The notes beneath the pieces are model-generated. The model did not search any database, was not told where the DNA came from, and saw only the letters and a list, made by a program, of their open reading frames with translations. Shown here one piece after another: positions 51,396-61,583 of a stretch of 64,000 bases of DNA. The position numbers and the translations under genes are program-made. Within the stretch, counting starts at the first letter, position 1; every line of letters starts with the position of its first letter. The DNA is from Desulfobulbus oligotrophicus (GTDB lineage Bacteria > Desulfobacterota > Desulfobulbia > Desulfobulbales > Desulfobulbaceae), in NCBI RefSeq assembly GCF_016446285.1, contig NZ_CP054140.1, positions 1,345,501 to 1,409,500 of the forward strand, given 5' to 3'.

Positions 51396-52017
51396 CTAGA
51401 AGGAGAGAGTGAGAGAAACGGATGATCGGCATGATCACCGCACTGATGATACCGGTATAAAAGAGGGCAAGCAGAATGAAAAAGCCAAAGGGTTCAAGAC
51501 GTGCATAACTCCGTGCGGTTTGAGGAGGCAACAGGCCCATGAGTACTTTGGAGCCGTCAAGGGGCGGGATGGGAATACAGTTGAAGACCGCCAGCATGAT
51601 ATTGATCCAGACACTGGCGACCAGCATGCCAACCAGCGGTTGCAGGAAAAAAAGCGGCAGGATTTGAAACGTAACCAGAAAGTGGGCCAGAGCTGCGCTG
51701 GCAATGGCCAGAATCACGTTTGATCCCGGACCTGCCAGGGCAACGAGTAACATGTCTTTTTGGGGTTGTCTGAAATAACGTGGATCAATCGGGACGGGTT
51801 TGGCCCAGCCTATTTTCATGATGATAAAGGCCAGCACCCCCAATGGATCGAGGTGTTTGAGCGGATTCAGGCTCAGACGACCGGCATTCTTGGCAGTTGG
51901 ATCACCCAGGCGCCAGGCAACGTAGCCATGCGCATACTCATGCACGGTTAAGGCGAACAGGAGTGGCGGTATTTGAATGATCAACTGTTGCATTAAGGCG
52001 TATATATCAACATTCAT
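51385..52017 (-). CDS. M50 (site-2 protease-like) membrane metalloprotease, C-terminus altered by IS insertion
   Basis: 210 residues with several membrane helices, the zinc site HEYAH (about residues 26-30) and the NCIPIPPLDG motif near the third ligand, typical of the short rhomboid-like S2P/YwhC group. These intramembrane proteases cut membrane-bound substrates. The frame now ends in the IS (SLLLAGC). Removing the IS and one CTAG copy gives CTT-CTA-GGA-TAA, so the ancestral end was SLLLG. Only the last residue or two are changed, and the protein is probably functional. The start at 52017 follows a GGAGA site. Confidence 0.88.
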   Translation of the reverse strand: MNVDIYALMQQLIIQIPPLLFALTVHEYAHGYVAWRLGDPTAKNAGRLSLNPLKHLDPLGVLAFIIMKIGWAKPVPIDPRYFRQPQKDMLLVALAGPGSNVILAIASAALAHFLVTFQILPLFFLQPLVGMLVASVWINIMLAVFNCIPIPPLDGSKVLMGLLPPQTARSYARLEPFGFFILLALFYTGIISAVIMPIIRFSHSLLLAGC

Positions 52018-52122
52018 GAGTGATTCTGTCTCCTCGAAAAAGATGAGGTGTATCTCTGTGTTTAGGTACTCAACGCTATAAATTAAGAAAGTGTGGAGGA
52101 AAAGCGAGAAAAAAGATGGTGT

Positions 52123-54804
52123 TTACGATAAAGCGGCGCCGGGAGGGTAGGTGGACTGAATAAAGGACAGTGCATCTTCACGACTGCCGACCTGACCGTC
52201 GAGCTGTACTTCGATCAGATGATTGCGAATGGTCCGGAAGAGGGGCCCGGGGATATACCCCATGGCTTTCAGTTCATCGCCGCGAACCAACGGTACAACA
52301 TTTCTCCAGGTGGTAACATAGTGGGAAACAGCCTGTTGAATGTAGCGCTTGCGGGCAATTGCCATGAGGTAGAGGAGACCTTCGATGTCGAGTTCATGCA
52401 GAAGCCAGTAGGTTTCACTGGGCCGGAGAAACGGTCGTTTCTGCATTTCTTGAGCAACACGTTCAGCCTCTGTTTTTTGGGCAATCAGCTTGCGTCGCTG
52501 GCGAGGAGGGAGTGAAAATCGGTTGCAGAAGGCAATGAGCTCCTTGGTTCGTGATCGACTCATGATCGCTAGTAAATAGACCATCCACGGTTCAATCTTA
52601 TCAGGTAGATACAGCAGTTTGAACCAGGAAATCGCCTGGTTGGCCTGGGTGAGAAAATGAAGGAATCGTCGATCGATTTTGAGGTTGGGACGCAGGTCGG
52701 GCCAGAGAAAGGGAAAGAGCTTCAGTGCCGCCATCCGCCGTAAAGCTGGTATGGGGTTGTCTTCGGAAAGAATCAGTTTGAGTTCGTGAAAGAAGCGAGG
52801 CTCCTCAACCCGATCAAACAGATTCATCTGGACGGTGTTTTTGATGAGTTTTTCGGTGTGTTTGGTGATGGTGAAGTCTAATCGGCTTTCAAAACGGATC
52901 GCCCTGAAGATACGAGTGGGATCCTCAACAAAGCTGAGGTTGTGCAGTACCTGAATTCGTCGCTCCTTGAGGTCGTTTTGGCTGTTGAAGTAGTCAACCA
53001 GGATACCGAATCGTTTTGGATTCAGATGGATGGCCATAGCGTTGATCGTAAAGTCACGCCGGTAGAGGTCGAGCTTGGTCGAGCTGTGCTCCACGGTGGG
53101 CATGGCGGCCGGATGATCGTAGTATTCCAGGCGGGCTGTGGCTACATCAATACGGGACTGGTCAGGGAAGATGACAGTCGCTGTCCCAAATTTTTCGTGG
53201 GGATGGACTATGCCATGGCGCTGGGCGGCCAGGGCTTTGGCAAGCCTGATACCGTCCCCTTCAATGACGATGTCGATATCAGTATTTTGTACCTGCAGGA
53301 TCAGGTCACGGACAAAACCTCCGGCCACGTAGGCGTTGCATCCCTGCTGCTCTGCTATTTCACCGATTTCTCGTAAAAGTACAATAACGTTTTTCGGCAG
53401 GACTTGCGTCATGACGCTGCTGAGATGACGGGTCCGCTCAATGGATGGACGTTCGTCACTGCGCAGCAGATCAAGCGAGAGATGTGCAGGGTCGTTGACA
53501 AGCAGGGCAAGCAGATCGGTACGGGTAATCACCCCGACAATGTCATCGTCACGCGTTACCGGTAAAAGACGCTGGCGGTTTTCAACGATCAGTCGCTGGA
53601 TATCGAAGAGAGTGCCGCTTTCAGGTATGGTGGCGATGTCGGTGGTCATGTAGTCAGCCACCGGTATATTGCCCAGTTTATGAAAAATAGCCTTTTCAGC
53701 AACCCGGCGTGAGATCATTCCCAGAAGGCCGCAGGGGTTTTCCCCGTTCCCGTCACTGTTGGTTCGTACCACCGGCAGCACGGTGACATTGTAACGGGTC
53801 ATTAACTGGTTGGCCTGATCGATACTCACTTCCGGGGTGACGGTGATGACCGGCGCACTCATAATTTCGCCGGCCATGGCTTTGGGGCGGACATGGCGGT
53901 GAAGTAAACTGATCAACTGTTCTTCAGCTTCAACAATGGTCAGGTTGCGGACCGTGGCGGAGGCTGCGGTGGCATGGCCGCCGCCCCCGAATTCTCTGGC
54001 AATTGTGCCGACATTCACTTCAGGGATGCGACTGCGTGCAATAAGGTAGGTCCGTTCACCCATGCTTAACAGGGCAAAGACCACATCAATATTGTCCAGC
54101 ACCATGAGACGCTGGACAAGGACTGAGAAATCATCGATATAATCCGGCATGGTCAGTTTGCTGACCACCACTGTCACGCCGCGTATGACATAGGTGTGGG
54201 CTTCTTGACGCAGTTGACCGAGCAGACTGATCTGTTCGGAAGACAGTTCGCGGGAAATAAATTGAGTGATGATATCCAGATTGGCGCCATGGGTCAGGAG
54301 CCATGAGGCTGCCGCCAGATCTTCCGGGCAGGTGGAGGAGTGCAGAAAGCTTCCGGTATCCTCATAAATGCCGAGTGCCATCAGTGTGGCCTCATCCGGC
54401 GAGGGAACGATATTTTTTTCTTGAAAAAGACGGGTGAAAATTGTTGTGGTGGAGCCTACCGGTTCGACGATCTCTTGCGAGCCACGGAGATCTGTCTCGG
54501 TATCAGGATGATGATCGTACAGATGAACCGTAACAGCAGGGTTGGTTGCACACTCCGCTAATCTGCCTATTCGATCGGCCTGCCGGGTATCCACAACAAT
54601 CAGACGTTGTACCTTGTCGATATCAATATGCTTGATCTTTTTGAATGCATAGATGTTGCGAAATTCCTGGGCCAGATAGTTGCGAACGGATTTTTCCTGT
54701 GATCCGGGGAAAACCAGGACGGCTTCCGGATACAGTCGTTTGGCTGCGATCATGGATGCCAAGGCATCAAAGTCTGCGCCGATATGCGTGGTGATAATAT
54801 CCAT
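52123..54804 (-). CDS. DHH-CBS-tRNA nucleotidyltransferase fusion (CCA-adding/poly(A) polymerase-like)
   Basis: 893 residues in the order: DHH phosphoesterase (DHH at 97-99), DHHA1 (GGGGHATAAS near 275), two CBS domains (about 310-450), a class II nucleotidyltransferase head (AYVAGGFVRDLI...DIDIVIEGDG, catalytic Asp pair), and the RNA-binding C-terminal part (RRDFTINAMAIHLN, EDPTRIFRAIRFESRL). Such fusions occur in Desulfobacterota and related groups and are annotated as CCA-adding or A-adding enzymes. The DHH half is a paralogue of the gene at 30182. The start at 54804 is the first Met of the conserved sequence. Confidence 0.88.
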   Translation of the reverse strand: MDIITTHIGADFDALASMIAAKRLYPEAVLVFPGSQEKSVRNYLAQEFRNIYAFKKIKHIDIDKVQRLIVVDTRQADRIGRLAECATNPAVTVHLYDHHPDTETDLRGSQEIVEPVGSTTTIFTRLFQEKNIVPSPDEATLMALGIYEDTGSFLHSSTCPEDLAAASWLLTHGANLDIITQFISRELSSEQISLLGQLRQEAHTYVIRGVTVVVSKLTMPDYIDDFSVLVQRLMVLDNIDVVFALLSMGERTYLIARSRIPEVNVGTIAREFGGGGHATAASATVRNLTIVEAEEQLISLLHRHVRPKAMAGEIMSAPVITVTPEVSIDQANQLMTRYNVTVLPVVRTNSDGNGENPCGLLGMISRRVAEKAIFHKLGNIPVADYMTTDIATIPESGTLFDIQRLIVENRQRLLPVTRDDDIVGVITRTDLLALLVNDPAHLSLDLLRSDERPSIERTRHLSSVMTQVLPKNVIVLLREIGEIAEQQGCNAYVAGGFVRDLILQVQNTDIDIVIEGDGIRLAKALAAQRHGIVHPHEKFGTATVIFPDQSRIDVATARLEYYDHPAAMPTVEHSSTKLDLYRRDFTINAMAIHLNPKRFGILVDYFNSQNDLKERRIQVLHNLSFVEDPTRIFRAIRFESRLDFTITKHTEKLIKNTVQMNLFDRVEEPRFFHELKLILSEDNPIPALRRMAALKLFPFLWPDLRPNLKIDRRFLHFLTQANQAISWFKLLYLPDKIEPWMVYLLAIMSRSRTKELIAFCNRFSLPPRQRRKLIAQKTEAERVAQEMQKRPFLRPSETYWLLHELDIEGLLYLMAIARKRYIQQAVSHYVTTWRNVVPLVRGDELKAMGYIPGPLFRTIRNHLIEVQLDGQVGSREDALSFIQSTYPPGAALS

Positions 54805-55035
54805 AGCCGCGATTATACACTACTCGAAGAGTCTGTAAAGACAAGGCCGTGTTCTGTGGATTCAGTAGAGGCCTGCAAGGTGTTCTTTTCCATAATATCG
54901 GTCTGTTGCCGGTGTGTTTGTCGAAACAGAAATAGGGATTGATGATCTGCTTGTCCATCGGTATCTGTCCTTTATTCAACAAGGGAGATACCGTTTTTGC
55001 AGAGTGAGAATTACGACTCTTTTCCCTGTTGTTGC

Positions 55036-55064
55036 TTGACAACTATTTGTGAATGCACTATTTT
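55036..55064 (+). promoter_or_regulatory. Sigma-70 promoter of tRNA-Gly
   Basis: TTGACA (55036-55041), a 17 bp spacer and TATTTT (55059-55064), placing the start about 16 nt upstream of the tRNA. Confidence 0.8.
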
Positions 55065-55086
55065 AGTTTGATTCACTCGGATTAGG

Positions 55087-55162
55087 GCGGGTGTAGCTCA
55101 GTTGGTAGAGCACAAGCTTCCCAAGCTTGGGGTCGCGGGTTCGAGCCCCGTTGCCCGCTCCA
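55087..55162 (+). tRNA. tRNA-Gly (anticodon CCC)
   Basis: 76 nt. The acceptor stem GCGGGTG pairs with TGCCCGC (two G-U pairs), the D-loop is AGCTCAGTTGGTAGAGC, the anticodon stem CAAGC/GCTTG encloses loop TTCCCAA (anticodon CCC), the T arm is GGGTTCGAGCCCC, and CCA is encoded. A promoter lies directly upstream and a terminator at 55238. Confidence 0.95.
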
Positions 55163-55237
55163 CACGGAGATCTGTCCGATAGTGTTGCCGTTTTAACTTC
55201 TGCAGATTGCACGGTGGCATGCACCGGTGTTTTTGAA

Positions 55238-55260
55238 AGTGGGCTTTGCCCGCTTTTTTT
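55238..55260 (+). terminator. Intrinsic terminator after tRNA-Gly
   Basis: AGTGGGC and GCCCGCT (55238-55244, 55248-55254) pair around TTT with one G-T pair, followed by a T run. Confidence 0.8.
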
Positions 55261-55351
55261 ATTGTCTCTTCACACTTTACTTGCTGTGAGATCGGAACGT
55301 CCCTGAGGACATGACGAAAAGAATAAGGTTGAAAAGAACGGTTTTTAACAA

Positions 55352-55813
55352 ATGGGCAATGATTCAGAACGAATAGTAACGATTGTCCAGGAATTTGCCG
55401 AGCCTCTGTTAGCACAGTCAGGTATGGAGCTCGTTGAGGTTCAATTCCGGAGAGAGGGGCATGGCTGGGTGCTTCGTCTGTTTATTGATAAGGAGGGCGG
55501 CGTTACCATCGACGACTGTGCTGAGGTGAGTCGTGAGGTCAGTGCCTATCTTGAGGTTGAAGACCCGGTTGAGCACGCCTACCATCTTGAAGTCTCCTCG
55601 CCGGGGCTGGAGCGGCCGCTTCGAGGGCGTCAGGACTTCAGTCGTTTTTCCGACCGGCTGGTCCGCCTTAAGCTGCATGATCCTGTTAAGGGGCAGCATG
55701 TTCTTGTCGGTACCCTGCTTGGCCTGGAAGGTGAAGCAGTGATATTGGCGTTGGATAATGAAACCGTTTATATCGATTTGGAAAATATAGTAAGGGCGCG
55801 TCTAACGTTGTAA
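55352..55813 (+). CDS. rimP: Ribosome maturation factor RimP
   Basis: 153 residues with the RimP pattern LLAQSGMELVEVQFRREGHGWVLRLFIDKEGGVTIDDCAEVSREVSAYLEVEDPVEHAYHLEVSSPGLERPL. It helps mature the 30S subunit and heads the conserved rimP-nusA-infB operon. The next gene, nusA, starts 46 bp downstream. Confidence 0.95.
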   Translation: MGNDSERIVTIVQEFAEPLLAQSGMELVEVQFRREGHGWVLRLFIDKEGGVTIDDCAEVSREVSAYLEVEDPVEHAYHLEVSSPGLERPLRGRQDFSRFSDRLVRLKLHDPVKGQHVLVGTLLGLEGEAVILALDNETVYIDLENIVRARLTL

Positions 55814-55859
55814 AATCCTTGGGGTGAACGTGGAATTGATCGCCTAGTTGGAGTCAAGC

Positions 55860-57179
55860 ATGGTAGGAACAGAAAATCTTAAACGAATTGTCGATCAGAT
55901 CTGCCGAGATAAAGGTATTGACCGGGCCTTGCTGATCGATGCGATTGAAGAGGCTGTCCGCTCCGCTGTTCGGAAAAAATATGGGGGTCGCCGGGATATC
56001 GAAGTCCAGTTCAGTGAAGATCTGGGAGAGATCGAGGTCTTTCAGTATCGTACGGTTGTGGAAGAGGTCTTTGATGAAGAGACTGAGATCTCTTTGGAAG
56101 ATGCTCGACGGCTGGATCCGGACGTTGAGGTGGATGATGATCTGGGTGAAAAGCTTGATAGCGTTGCCGATCTTGGCCGCATCGCTGCTCAGTCAGCTAA
56201 GCAGGTGATTATTCACCGAATGCGTGACGCTGAACGTGATGTGATTTACGATATGTATCGGGATCGCGAAGGCACTATCGTCAACGGTATCGTGCAGCGA
56301 TTTGAGCGAGGTGACATGATCGTTAATCTTGGGAGAACCGACGCTGTTCTGCCGCGAGACAATCAGATACCCAAAAGATCTTACAAGCAGGGTGACCGTA
56401 TCCGGGCCTATTTACAGGAAGTACGCCGAGATGCCCGAGAAGGTAAGCATCGTGATTCACAGTTAATCCTCAGCAGAACCTGTAACGAATTTCTGATCAA
56501 GCTTTTTGAAATGGAGGTCCCGGAAATTGCCGAAGGCATCGTCAAGATTATGGGTGCCAGCCGCGAACCCGGGTTTCGAGCCAAAATTGCCGTGTCATCC
56601 ATTGAATCGGATGTGGATCCGGTGGGCGCCTGTGTCGGTCTTAAGGGATCTCGGGTTCAGAATGTTGTTCAGGAGTTGCAGGGTGAGCGGATCGATATCG
56701 TACCCTGGAGTCCGGATCCGGTGAAGTACGTGTACAATGCCCTGGCTCCGGCAGAGGTGTCGATGGTGATTGTTGATGATGAAAAAAAATGTCTGCTCGT
56801 GGTTGTACCTGATGATCAGTTGTCACTGGCTATTGGAAGGCAGGGGCAGAACGTCCGTCTCGCTTCACGGCTTTTGGGGTGGAGGATCGATGTGAAGAGT
56901 GAGTCGAGATACGCAAACGCCGAAACGACAGGCTATCGGGAACTGCTGACGGTTGAGGGGATTGATGAGGGCTTGGCGGATCGGCTGTTTGGAGCGGGGA
57001 TAACTTCTGTGGAGCAGGTGGCAGAGACTGATGTTGAAAAATTGGCTGTTGCTGCCCGGATTGATGTGGATCAGGCAACGGCTTTACAGTTGATGGCTGC
57101 TCAAGTGCAGCCTGGGCAGGACCGGCAGGTTGAGCCAACAACGGATGAAGGAGCAGGAACAGAAGACACCGTGATCTGA
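55860..57179 (+). CDS. nusA: Transcription termination/antitermination factor NusA
   Basis: 439 residues: an N-terminal RNA-polymerase-binding domain (NLKRIVDQICRDKGIDRALLIDAIEEAVRSAVRKKYGG), an S1 domain (GTIVNGIVQRFERGDMIVNLGRTDAVLPRDNQIP), two KH domains (DPVGACVGLKGSRVQNVVQEL, LAIGRQGQNVRLASRL) and a C-terminal helix-hairpin-helix region. ATG 55860 has GGAG upstream; the frame is open to 55848. The stop overlaps the ylxR start by one base. Confidence 0.96.
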   Translation: MVGTENLKRIVDQICRDKGIDRALLIDAIEEAVRSAVRKKYGGRRDIEVQFSEDLGEIEVFQYRTVVEEVFDEETEISLEDARRLDPDVEVDDDLGEKLDSVADLGRIAAQSAKQVIIHRMRDAERDVIYDMYRDREGTIVNGIVQRFERGDMIVNLGRTDAVLPRDNQIPKRSYKQGDRIRAYLQEVRRDAREGKHRDSQLILSRTCNEFLIKLFEMEVPEIAEGIVKIMGASREPGFRAKIAVSSIESDVDPVGACVGLKGSRVQNVVQELQGERIDIVPWSPDPVKYVYNALAPAEVSMVIVDDEKKCLLVVVPDDQLSLAIGRQGQNVRLASRLLGWRIDVKSESRYANAETTGYRELLTVEGIDEGLADRLFGAGITSVEQVAETDVEKLAVAARIDVDQATALQLMAAQVQPGQDRQVEPTTDEGAGTEDTVI

Positions 57180-57397
57180 TGCAAAGAGGACATGTGCCGG
57201 TACGAACTTGTCGGGGATGTGGCCGGAAGGCCTCCCGGGCAACCTTACTACGATTTGTTCTGGTTGAGGGGTGCCTGGTTGAAGATCAACAGGCTGTGCT
57301 GACAGGGAGAGGGATTTACTGTTGCAATGATCCCGTTTGCCGGGCGCGTCTGGCAAAAAGCAAGAAAATCGGAAATCGGACTGAGCCTATGCGGTGA
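57179..57397 (+). CDS. ylxR: YlxR (DUF448) RNA-binding protein
   Basis: 72 residues with the family start PVRTCRGCGRKASRATLLRFV and the GRGIYCC...CRARLAKSKK end. It is small, basic and located between nusA and infB as in most bacteria. Reported to bind RNA or nucleoid in other species. Its ATG shares one base with the nusA stop. Confidence 0.92.
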   Translation: MQRGHVPVRTCRGCGRKASRATLLRFVLVEGCLVEDQQAVLTGRGIYCCNDPVCRARLAKSKKIGNRTEPMR

Positions 57398-57420
57398 ATG
57401 GCTGATGAAGGGAGTGTTTG

Positions 57421-60186
57421 ATGAGTAAGGTTCGTGTTTACGATCTCGCCAAGGAATTTGGGCTGAAAAGCAAAGAATTGGTAGACAGGCTGGTGGCGAT
57501 GGGCTACCCAGTAAAAAGTCATAGTTCAAGTGTCGATAGTGATATGGCCGCGGATATTCGAAATAAAATAAAAGGGTTAGTGGCTGCTGGCGTTGCAGAA
57601 GGTCGTATCGAGATGCGAAAGGAACCCGAACCGGCCGCTAAAAGCAGAGTTGTTGTCCGTCGTCGGTCCAGGGCGGAAAAAGAAGAAGCCGCGAGGAAAC
57701 AGGAGGAGGCCGAGGCCCAGGCGTTTGAAGAAGAAGTCCAGGCGCTGGAAGCGCGTCTTCAGAAGGCGGGTGCAGACGAGCCATCGATTGCAGAAGATGT
57801 CACAGCACCGGAGCCGTCTGACCTTCAGGATAGTGAGCCTGGCATCGTTGAGCCTGACGATGACACTCCTGCCGGGGAGCAGGAACCCGCTATTGTGGTA
57901 GAGAAGAGTGAAGAGCCTGCTGAAGAACCCGTTGTCGCTGAAAAAACTGATGAGGCGGAAGTCGCCGGTACTGCTGATGCCGTGCCGCAGGAAACAGAAG
58001 TGGAATCTTCTCCGCCCGCCGAGGAAACAGCTGTTGCAGATGTTGTTGAACGACCGAAGCGATTGGCCAGGGTCGTTGGTCGTGTTGTCATACCTGTCCC
58101 TGAAAAACGAACGAAGCCGACAACGAAGCCGCAACCCCGTTCGGCGCAGCCTCCTGTTGCAGGCGCACCTGTTGAGGTCCCGGTGGCCGCGGATGATGCA
58201 CGGGGGGACAAGGGGAAGAAAAAAGGCAAACGAATGGTGGCTATTCAGCCTGAGGATGATGAGCAGGGCAAAAAAAGCCCGGTTAAAGGTCAGAAGAAGG
58301 CAAGAGGCCGATTGGATTTCACAACGGATAGTGATGTCGAGTTCATGCGTCCTCGCAAGGGAAGAAAGAAGAGAGATGCAATAAAAAAAGACCAGCAGAT
58401 GCAACAGGTGGCTGATACCAAGGCCATCAAAAAGCGAATTAAGGTGGTATCCACCATCAGTGTGGGAGACCTGGCCAGGCGTATGGGTATCAAGGCCAGT
58501 GAGGTTATCTCTGCCCTGATGCGGTTGGGTGTGCTTGCTACCCTTAATCAGGCCTTGGATGTCGATACTGCTGCCTTAATAGCCGCAGACTTCGGCTACG
58601 AGGTCGAGCAGGCCATGACTGAAGAGCTTGAGCTGGAAGCCTTGCAGGAGCAGGAAAGCGAAATGGGCGGAGAGGCCTTGCCCAGACCGCCGGTGGTCAC
58701 TGTCATGGGACATGTCGACCACGGCAAAACGTCGATTCTCGATGCCATCCGTAAAACCGATGTTGTTGCAGGAGAGGCCGGTGGTATTACGCAACACATC
58801 GGTGCCTACCATGTACAGTCTCCTTCCGGTGATCTGACGTTTGTGGACACACCGGGGCATGCCGCCTTTACTGAAATGCGGTCGCGAGGCGCGAAGGTCA
58901 CTGATATCGTTGTCCTGGTCGTTGCAGCGGATGACGGCGTCATGGATCAGACAAAAGAAGCTATTGCACACTCAAAGGCTGCAGATGTGCCGATTGTCGT
59001 GGCTGTCAATAAGATTGACAAGGACAGTGCGGATCCGGAGAGAGTTAAGCGGGAGCTGAGCGATTTTGGACTGATTCCAGAGGAGTGGGGCGGTACCACG
59101 ATATTTTGCGAGACTTCGGCCAAGAAAGGAATCGGGATTGAAGACCTCATTGAATCCATTCAATTGCAGGCAGAGATTTTGGAGTTACGGGCAGATGCTC
59201 TCCGCCGGGCCAAAGGGACCGTGATAGAGGCTCAGCTTCACAAGGGCCGCGGGCCTGTGGCAACGGTTCTTGTACAGGAGGGGACTTTGCATCCCGGTGA
59301 CAACTTTGTTGCAGGGAATTACAGCGGGAAGGTGCGTACCCTGACGAACGAGCGCGGGGAGCAGGTGCAGGCAGCAGGTCCCTCAATTCCTGTTGAGGTT
59401 CAGGGCCTCTCCGGTGTGCCTCAGGCCGGCGACGAATTCGTCGTTCTTACTGATGAGAAGATGGCTAAATCCGTTGCTTCCGCCCGTCAGCTGAAGGCAA
59501 GAGAGACTGAACTGGCATCAGCATCCAAGGTGTCGCTTGAGAATCTATTTGAGAAGATAGCCGAACAGGATGTCAAGGAGCTGAGGGTTATTCTCCGTGC
59601 CGATGTCCAGGGTACATTGCAGGCCTTTGGGCAGGCAGCGGAGAATCTGTCGACAAAGGCGATTCGCGTTCGATCGCTCCACGAGGGGACGGGGACGATT
59701 ACTGAAAACGACATCCACCTTGCTGCTGCTTCAGATGCCATTATTATCGGTTTTAACGTTCGGCCTGCGGTTAAAGTGAAGGAGCTGGCGGAACGGGAAG
59801 GTGTTGATGTCCGCTCTTACGATGTCATCTATCATGCTCTTGAAGATATTGAGAAAGCGATGAAGGGCATGCTGGAGCCTGTCTATCAGGAAAGGGTGAT
59901 CGGTACGGCCGATGTCAGGGAAACGTTCCAGGTGCCGAAGGTGGGCACTGTCGCCGGGTGTGCCGTCATTGCCGGGAAGATCGAACGTAATGCCCGGGTT
60001 CGGGTATTGCGGGAAGGGGTGGTTGTCTATACCGGAAAAATCGGTTCACTGCGTCGATTCAAGGATGATGTCAAGGAGGTTCTTACCGGTTTTGAGTGCG
60101 GCATAGGGGTCGAGCATTTTAACGATATAAAAGTCGGTGATAATCTGGAGGCCTATGTTATGGATGAGGTGGAGGCAACTTTATAA
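57421..60186 (+). CDS. infB: Translation initiation factor IF-2
   Basis: 921 residues. The start [29 protein letters not shown] is the IF2-N module; a long acidic/basic low-complexity stretch (about 70-320) follows, then a second IF2-N-like module, the GTPase domain ([45 protein letters not shown]) and the C-terminal fMet-tRNA-binding domains. ATG 57421 lies after GAAGGGAG; an in-frame TTG sits at 57418. It recruits initiator tRNA to the 30S subunit. Confidence 0.97.
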   Translation: MSKVRVYDLAKEFGLKSKELVDRLVAMGYPVKSHSSSVDSDMAADIRNKIKGLVAAGVAEGRIEMRKEPEPAAKSRVVVRRRSRAEKEEAARKQEEAEAQAFEEEVQALEARLQKAGADEPSIAEDVTAPEPSDLQDSEPGIVEPDDDTPAGEQEPAIVVEKSEEPAEEPVVAEKTDEAEVAGTADAVPQETEVESSPPAEETAVADVVERPKRLARVVGRVVIPVPEKRTKPTTKPQPRSAQPPVAGAPVEVPVAADDARGDKGKKKGKRMVAIQPEDDEQGKKSPVKGQKKARGRLDFTTDSDVEFMRPRKGRKKRDAIKKDQQMQQVADTKAIKKRIKVVSTISVGDLARRMGIKASEVISALMRLGVLATLNQALDVDTAALIAADFGYEVEQAMTEELELEALQEQESEMGGEALPRPPVVTVMGHVDHGKTSILDAIRKTDVVAGEAGGITQHIGAYHVQSPSGDLTFVDTPGHAAFTEMRSRGAKVTDIVVLVVAADDGVMDQTKEAIAHSKAADVPIVVAVNKIDKDSADPERVKRELSDFGLIPEEWGGTTIFCETSAKKGIGIEDLIESIQLQAEILELRADALRRAKGTVIEAQLHKGRGPVATVLVQEGTLHPGDNFVAGNYSGKVRTLTNERGEQVQAAGPSIPVEVQGLSGVPQAGDEFVVLTDEKMAKSVASARQLKARETELASASKVSLENLFEKIAEQDVKELRVILRADVQGTLQAFGQAAENLSTKAIRVRSLHEGTGTITENDIHLAAASDAIIIGFNVRPAVKVKELAEREGVDVRSYDVIYHALEDIEKAMKGMLEPVYQERVIGTADVRETFQVPKVGTVAGCAVIAGKIERNARVRVLREGVVVYTGKIGSLRRFKDDVKEVLTGFECGIGVEHFNDIKVGDNLEAYVMDEVEATL

Positions 60187-60197
60187 GCGACACGACT

Positions 60198-60599
60198 ATG
60201 GCTGTGGATTTTGATTTTAAATTACCAGGTCTCGGACGTCCGGAAAGTTCCCGGCCTAAACGGGTGGCTGAGGCTATTAAGAATGAGCTGACGATCCTCC
60301 TCCTGCAAAAGGTGGCGGATCCGCGGTTGAACGGGGTCAGATTGTCCCGGGTGATCGTCACTCCTGATCTGAAATCAGCCAGGGTATATTTTACCACACC
60401 GAGCAACCTGGACAGCGGAGTTGCACTCAAAGGTATGAATCGGGCCAAAGGATACTTCCGCAGTCACCTCGCCAGGGTACTTAATCTGCGCTACACTCCT
60501 GAGCTGCTGTTTTACTACGACAATCTCAATGAAGAGATTGATCGCATTGATGGCCTGTTTCGGCAGATCGAGAAGGAGCGGAAGCATGAACAGTCCTGA
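60198..60599 (+). CDS. rbfA: Ribosome-binding factor A
   Basis: 133 residues with the RbfA KH-like fold motifs (RPKRVAEAIKNELTILLLQKVADPRL, VIVTPDLKSARVYFTTP, RSHLARVLNLRYTPELLFYYDNL). It aids 16S rRNA 5'-end processing. It has a long basic N-terminus and overlaps the nrnA start by 14 bp. Confidence 0.93.
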   Translation: MAVDFDFKLPGLGRPESSRPKRVAEAIKNELTILLLQKVADPRLNGVRLSRVIVTPDLKSARVYFTTPSNLDSGVALKGMNRAKGYFRSHLARVLNLRYTPELLFYYDNLNEEIDRIDGLFRQIEKERKHEQS

Positions 60600-61578
60600 T
60601 CCGACCGTATTGGCAACGATCCGAAGCAAAGGACACATTTTGCTGGCCACCCATTTTAATCCCGATGGTGACGCCCTTGGCTCCCTGCTTGGAGCAGCTG
60701 ATATTTTGCAAAGTATGGGGAAGAGAGTTTTTTGTTATCTTGAGGAGCCTATATCCCCACTGTATCGCTTTTTACCGGGTGCCGGTCAGATTCAAACCGA
60801 TATGAACAGGGTTCGCGAGTTTGTTGACTACGCTCAGGATGACTTTCTTACTCTGTGTCTCGACTGTGGAGATGTTCAACGCCTGGGCCGGCATTACGAG
60901 GAGTTGAGCAGTTTCCGCCCACTGATGGTCATTGATCATCACAGAGGGAACAAGGGGTTTGGTGATGGGTTCTGGGTTGAGGCGCATCGTTCCTCCACAG
61001 CGGAGATGGTTTATGATCTGGCAAAAGCCCTTGGAATTGAAGTCTCGTCACGGGCTTCTGAATGTCTGTTTGCCGCTATCAGCACTGATACCGGTTCTTT
61101 TCGCTATGAATCGACCAGCAGTCATACCTTCAGGGTTGTCAGTGATCTTGTGAGCAGAGGGGTCAAGCCCGAGCACGTTGCCAACAATCTGTATGACAAC
61201 TACACGCTGGGGCGTCTGCAGCTCATGCAGGAGGTTTTGGCGACTCTGGAAATGTATGAACGTGATCGTATCGCTATTATTCGAGTAACACAGCATATGC
61301 TTGACAGGACCTTCACCACCATGGAGGATACCGAGTACTTTATCAACCTTCCCCGGGCGGTGAGTTCTGTGCGGGTGGCTGTGTTTCTTAAGGAAGTTGA
61401 ACCATTGCATGTTTCAGTCAGCCTGCGGGCTAAAGGGAAATGTGATGTTGCTTCCGTGGCCCGGCGTTTTGGTGGAGGCGGACATCGGAATGCCAGTGGC
61501 TTCCGCATGCAGGGACAGGGGGTGGAAGCGGTGCGGGATCTTTTACTTCCGGTACTTCGCGAGGAGTTGCAGGCATAG
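60586..61578 (+). CDS. nrnA: DHH/DHHA1 phosphoesterase NrnA-like (nano-RNase/pAp phosphatase)
   Basis: 330 residues: HFNPDGDALGS, the CLDCGD and DHHRGNKGFGD motifs of the DHH domain, and GGGGHRNASGF of DHHA1. NrnA degrades short oligonucleotides and dephosphorylates pAp. It starts within rbfA (ATG 60586) behind GGAG; a longer frame to 60529 is unlikely. Its place between rbfA and truB is common outside enterobacteria. Confidence 0.92.
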   Translation: MNSPDPTVLATIRSKGHILLATHFNPDGDALGSLLGAADILQSMGKRVFCYLEEPISPLYRFLPGAGQIQTDMNRVREFVDYAQDDFLTLCLDCGDVQRLGRHYEELSSFRPLMVIDHHRGNKGFGDGFWVEAHRSSTAEMVYDLAKALGIEVSSRASECLFAAISTDTGSFRYESTSSHTFRVVSDLVSRGVKPEHVANNLYDNYTLGRLQLMQEVLATLEMYERDRIAIIRVTQHMLDRTFTTMEDTEYFINLPRAVSSVRVAVFLKEVEPLHVSVSLRAKGKCDVASVARRFGGGGHRNASGFRMQGQGVEAVRDLLLPVLREELQA

Positions 61579-61583
61579 TTCTG

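Noticed and set aside
55098-55415. Minus-strand frame ending ERATGLEPATPSLGSLCSTN
   Set aside because: This peptide is the familiar antisense translation of a tRNA gene; the frame overlaps tRNA-Gly.
57577-58404. 275-codon minus-strand frame within infB
   Set aside because: Phe/Arg/Leu-rich shadow produced by the low-complexity Lys/Glu region of IF-2.
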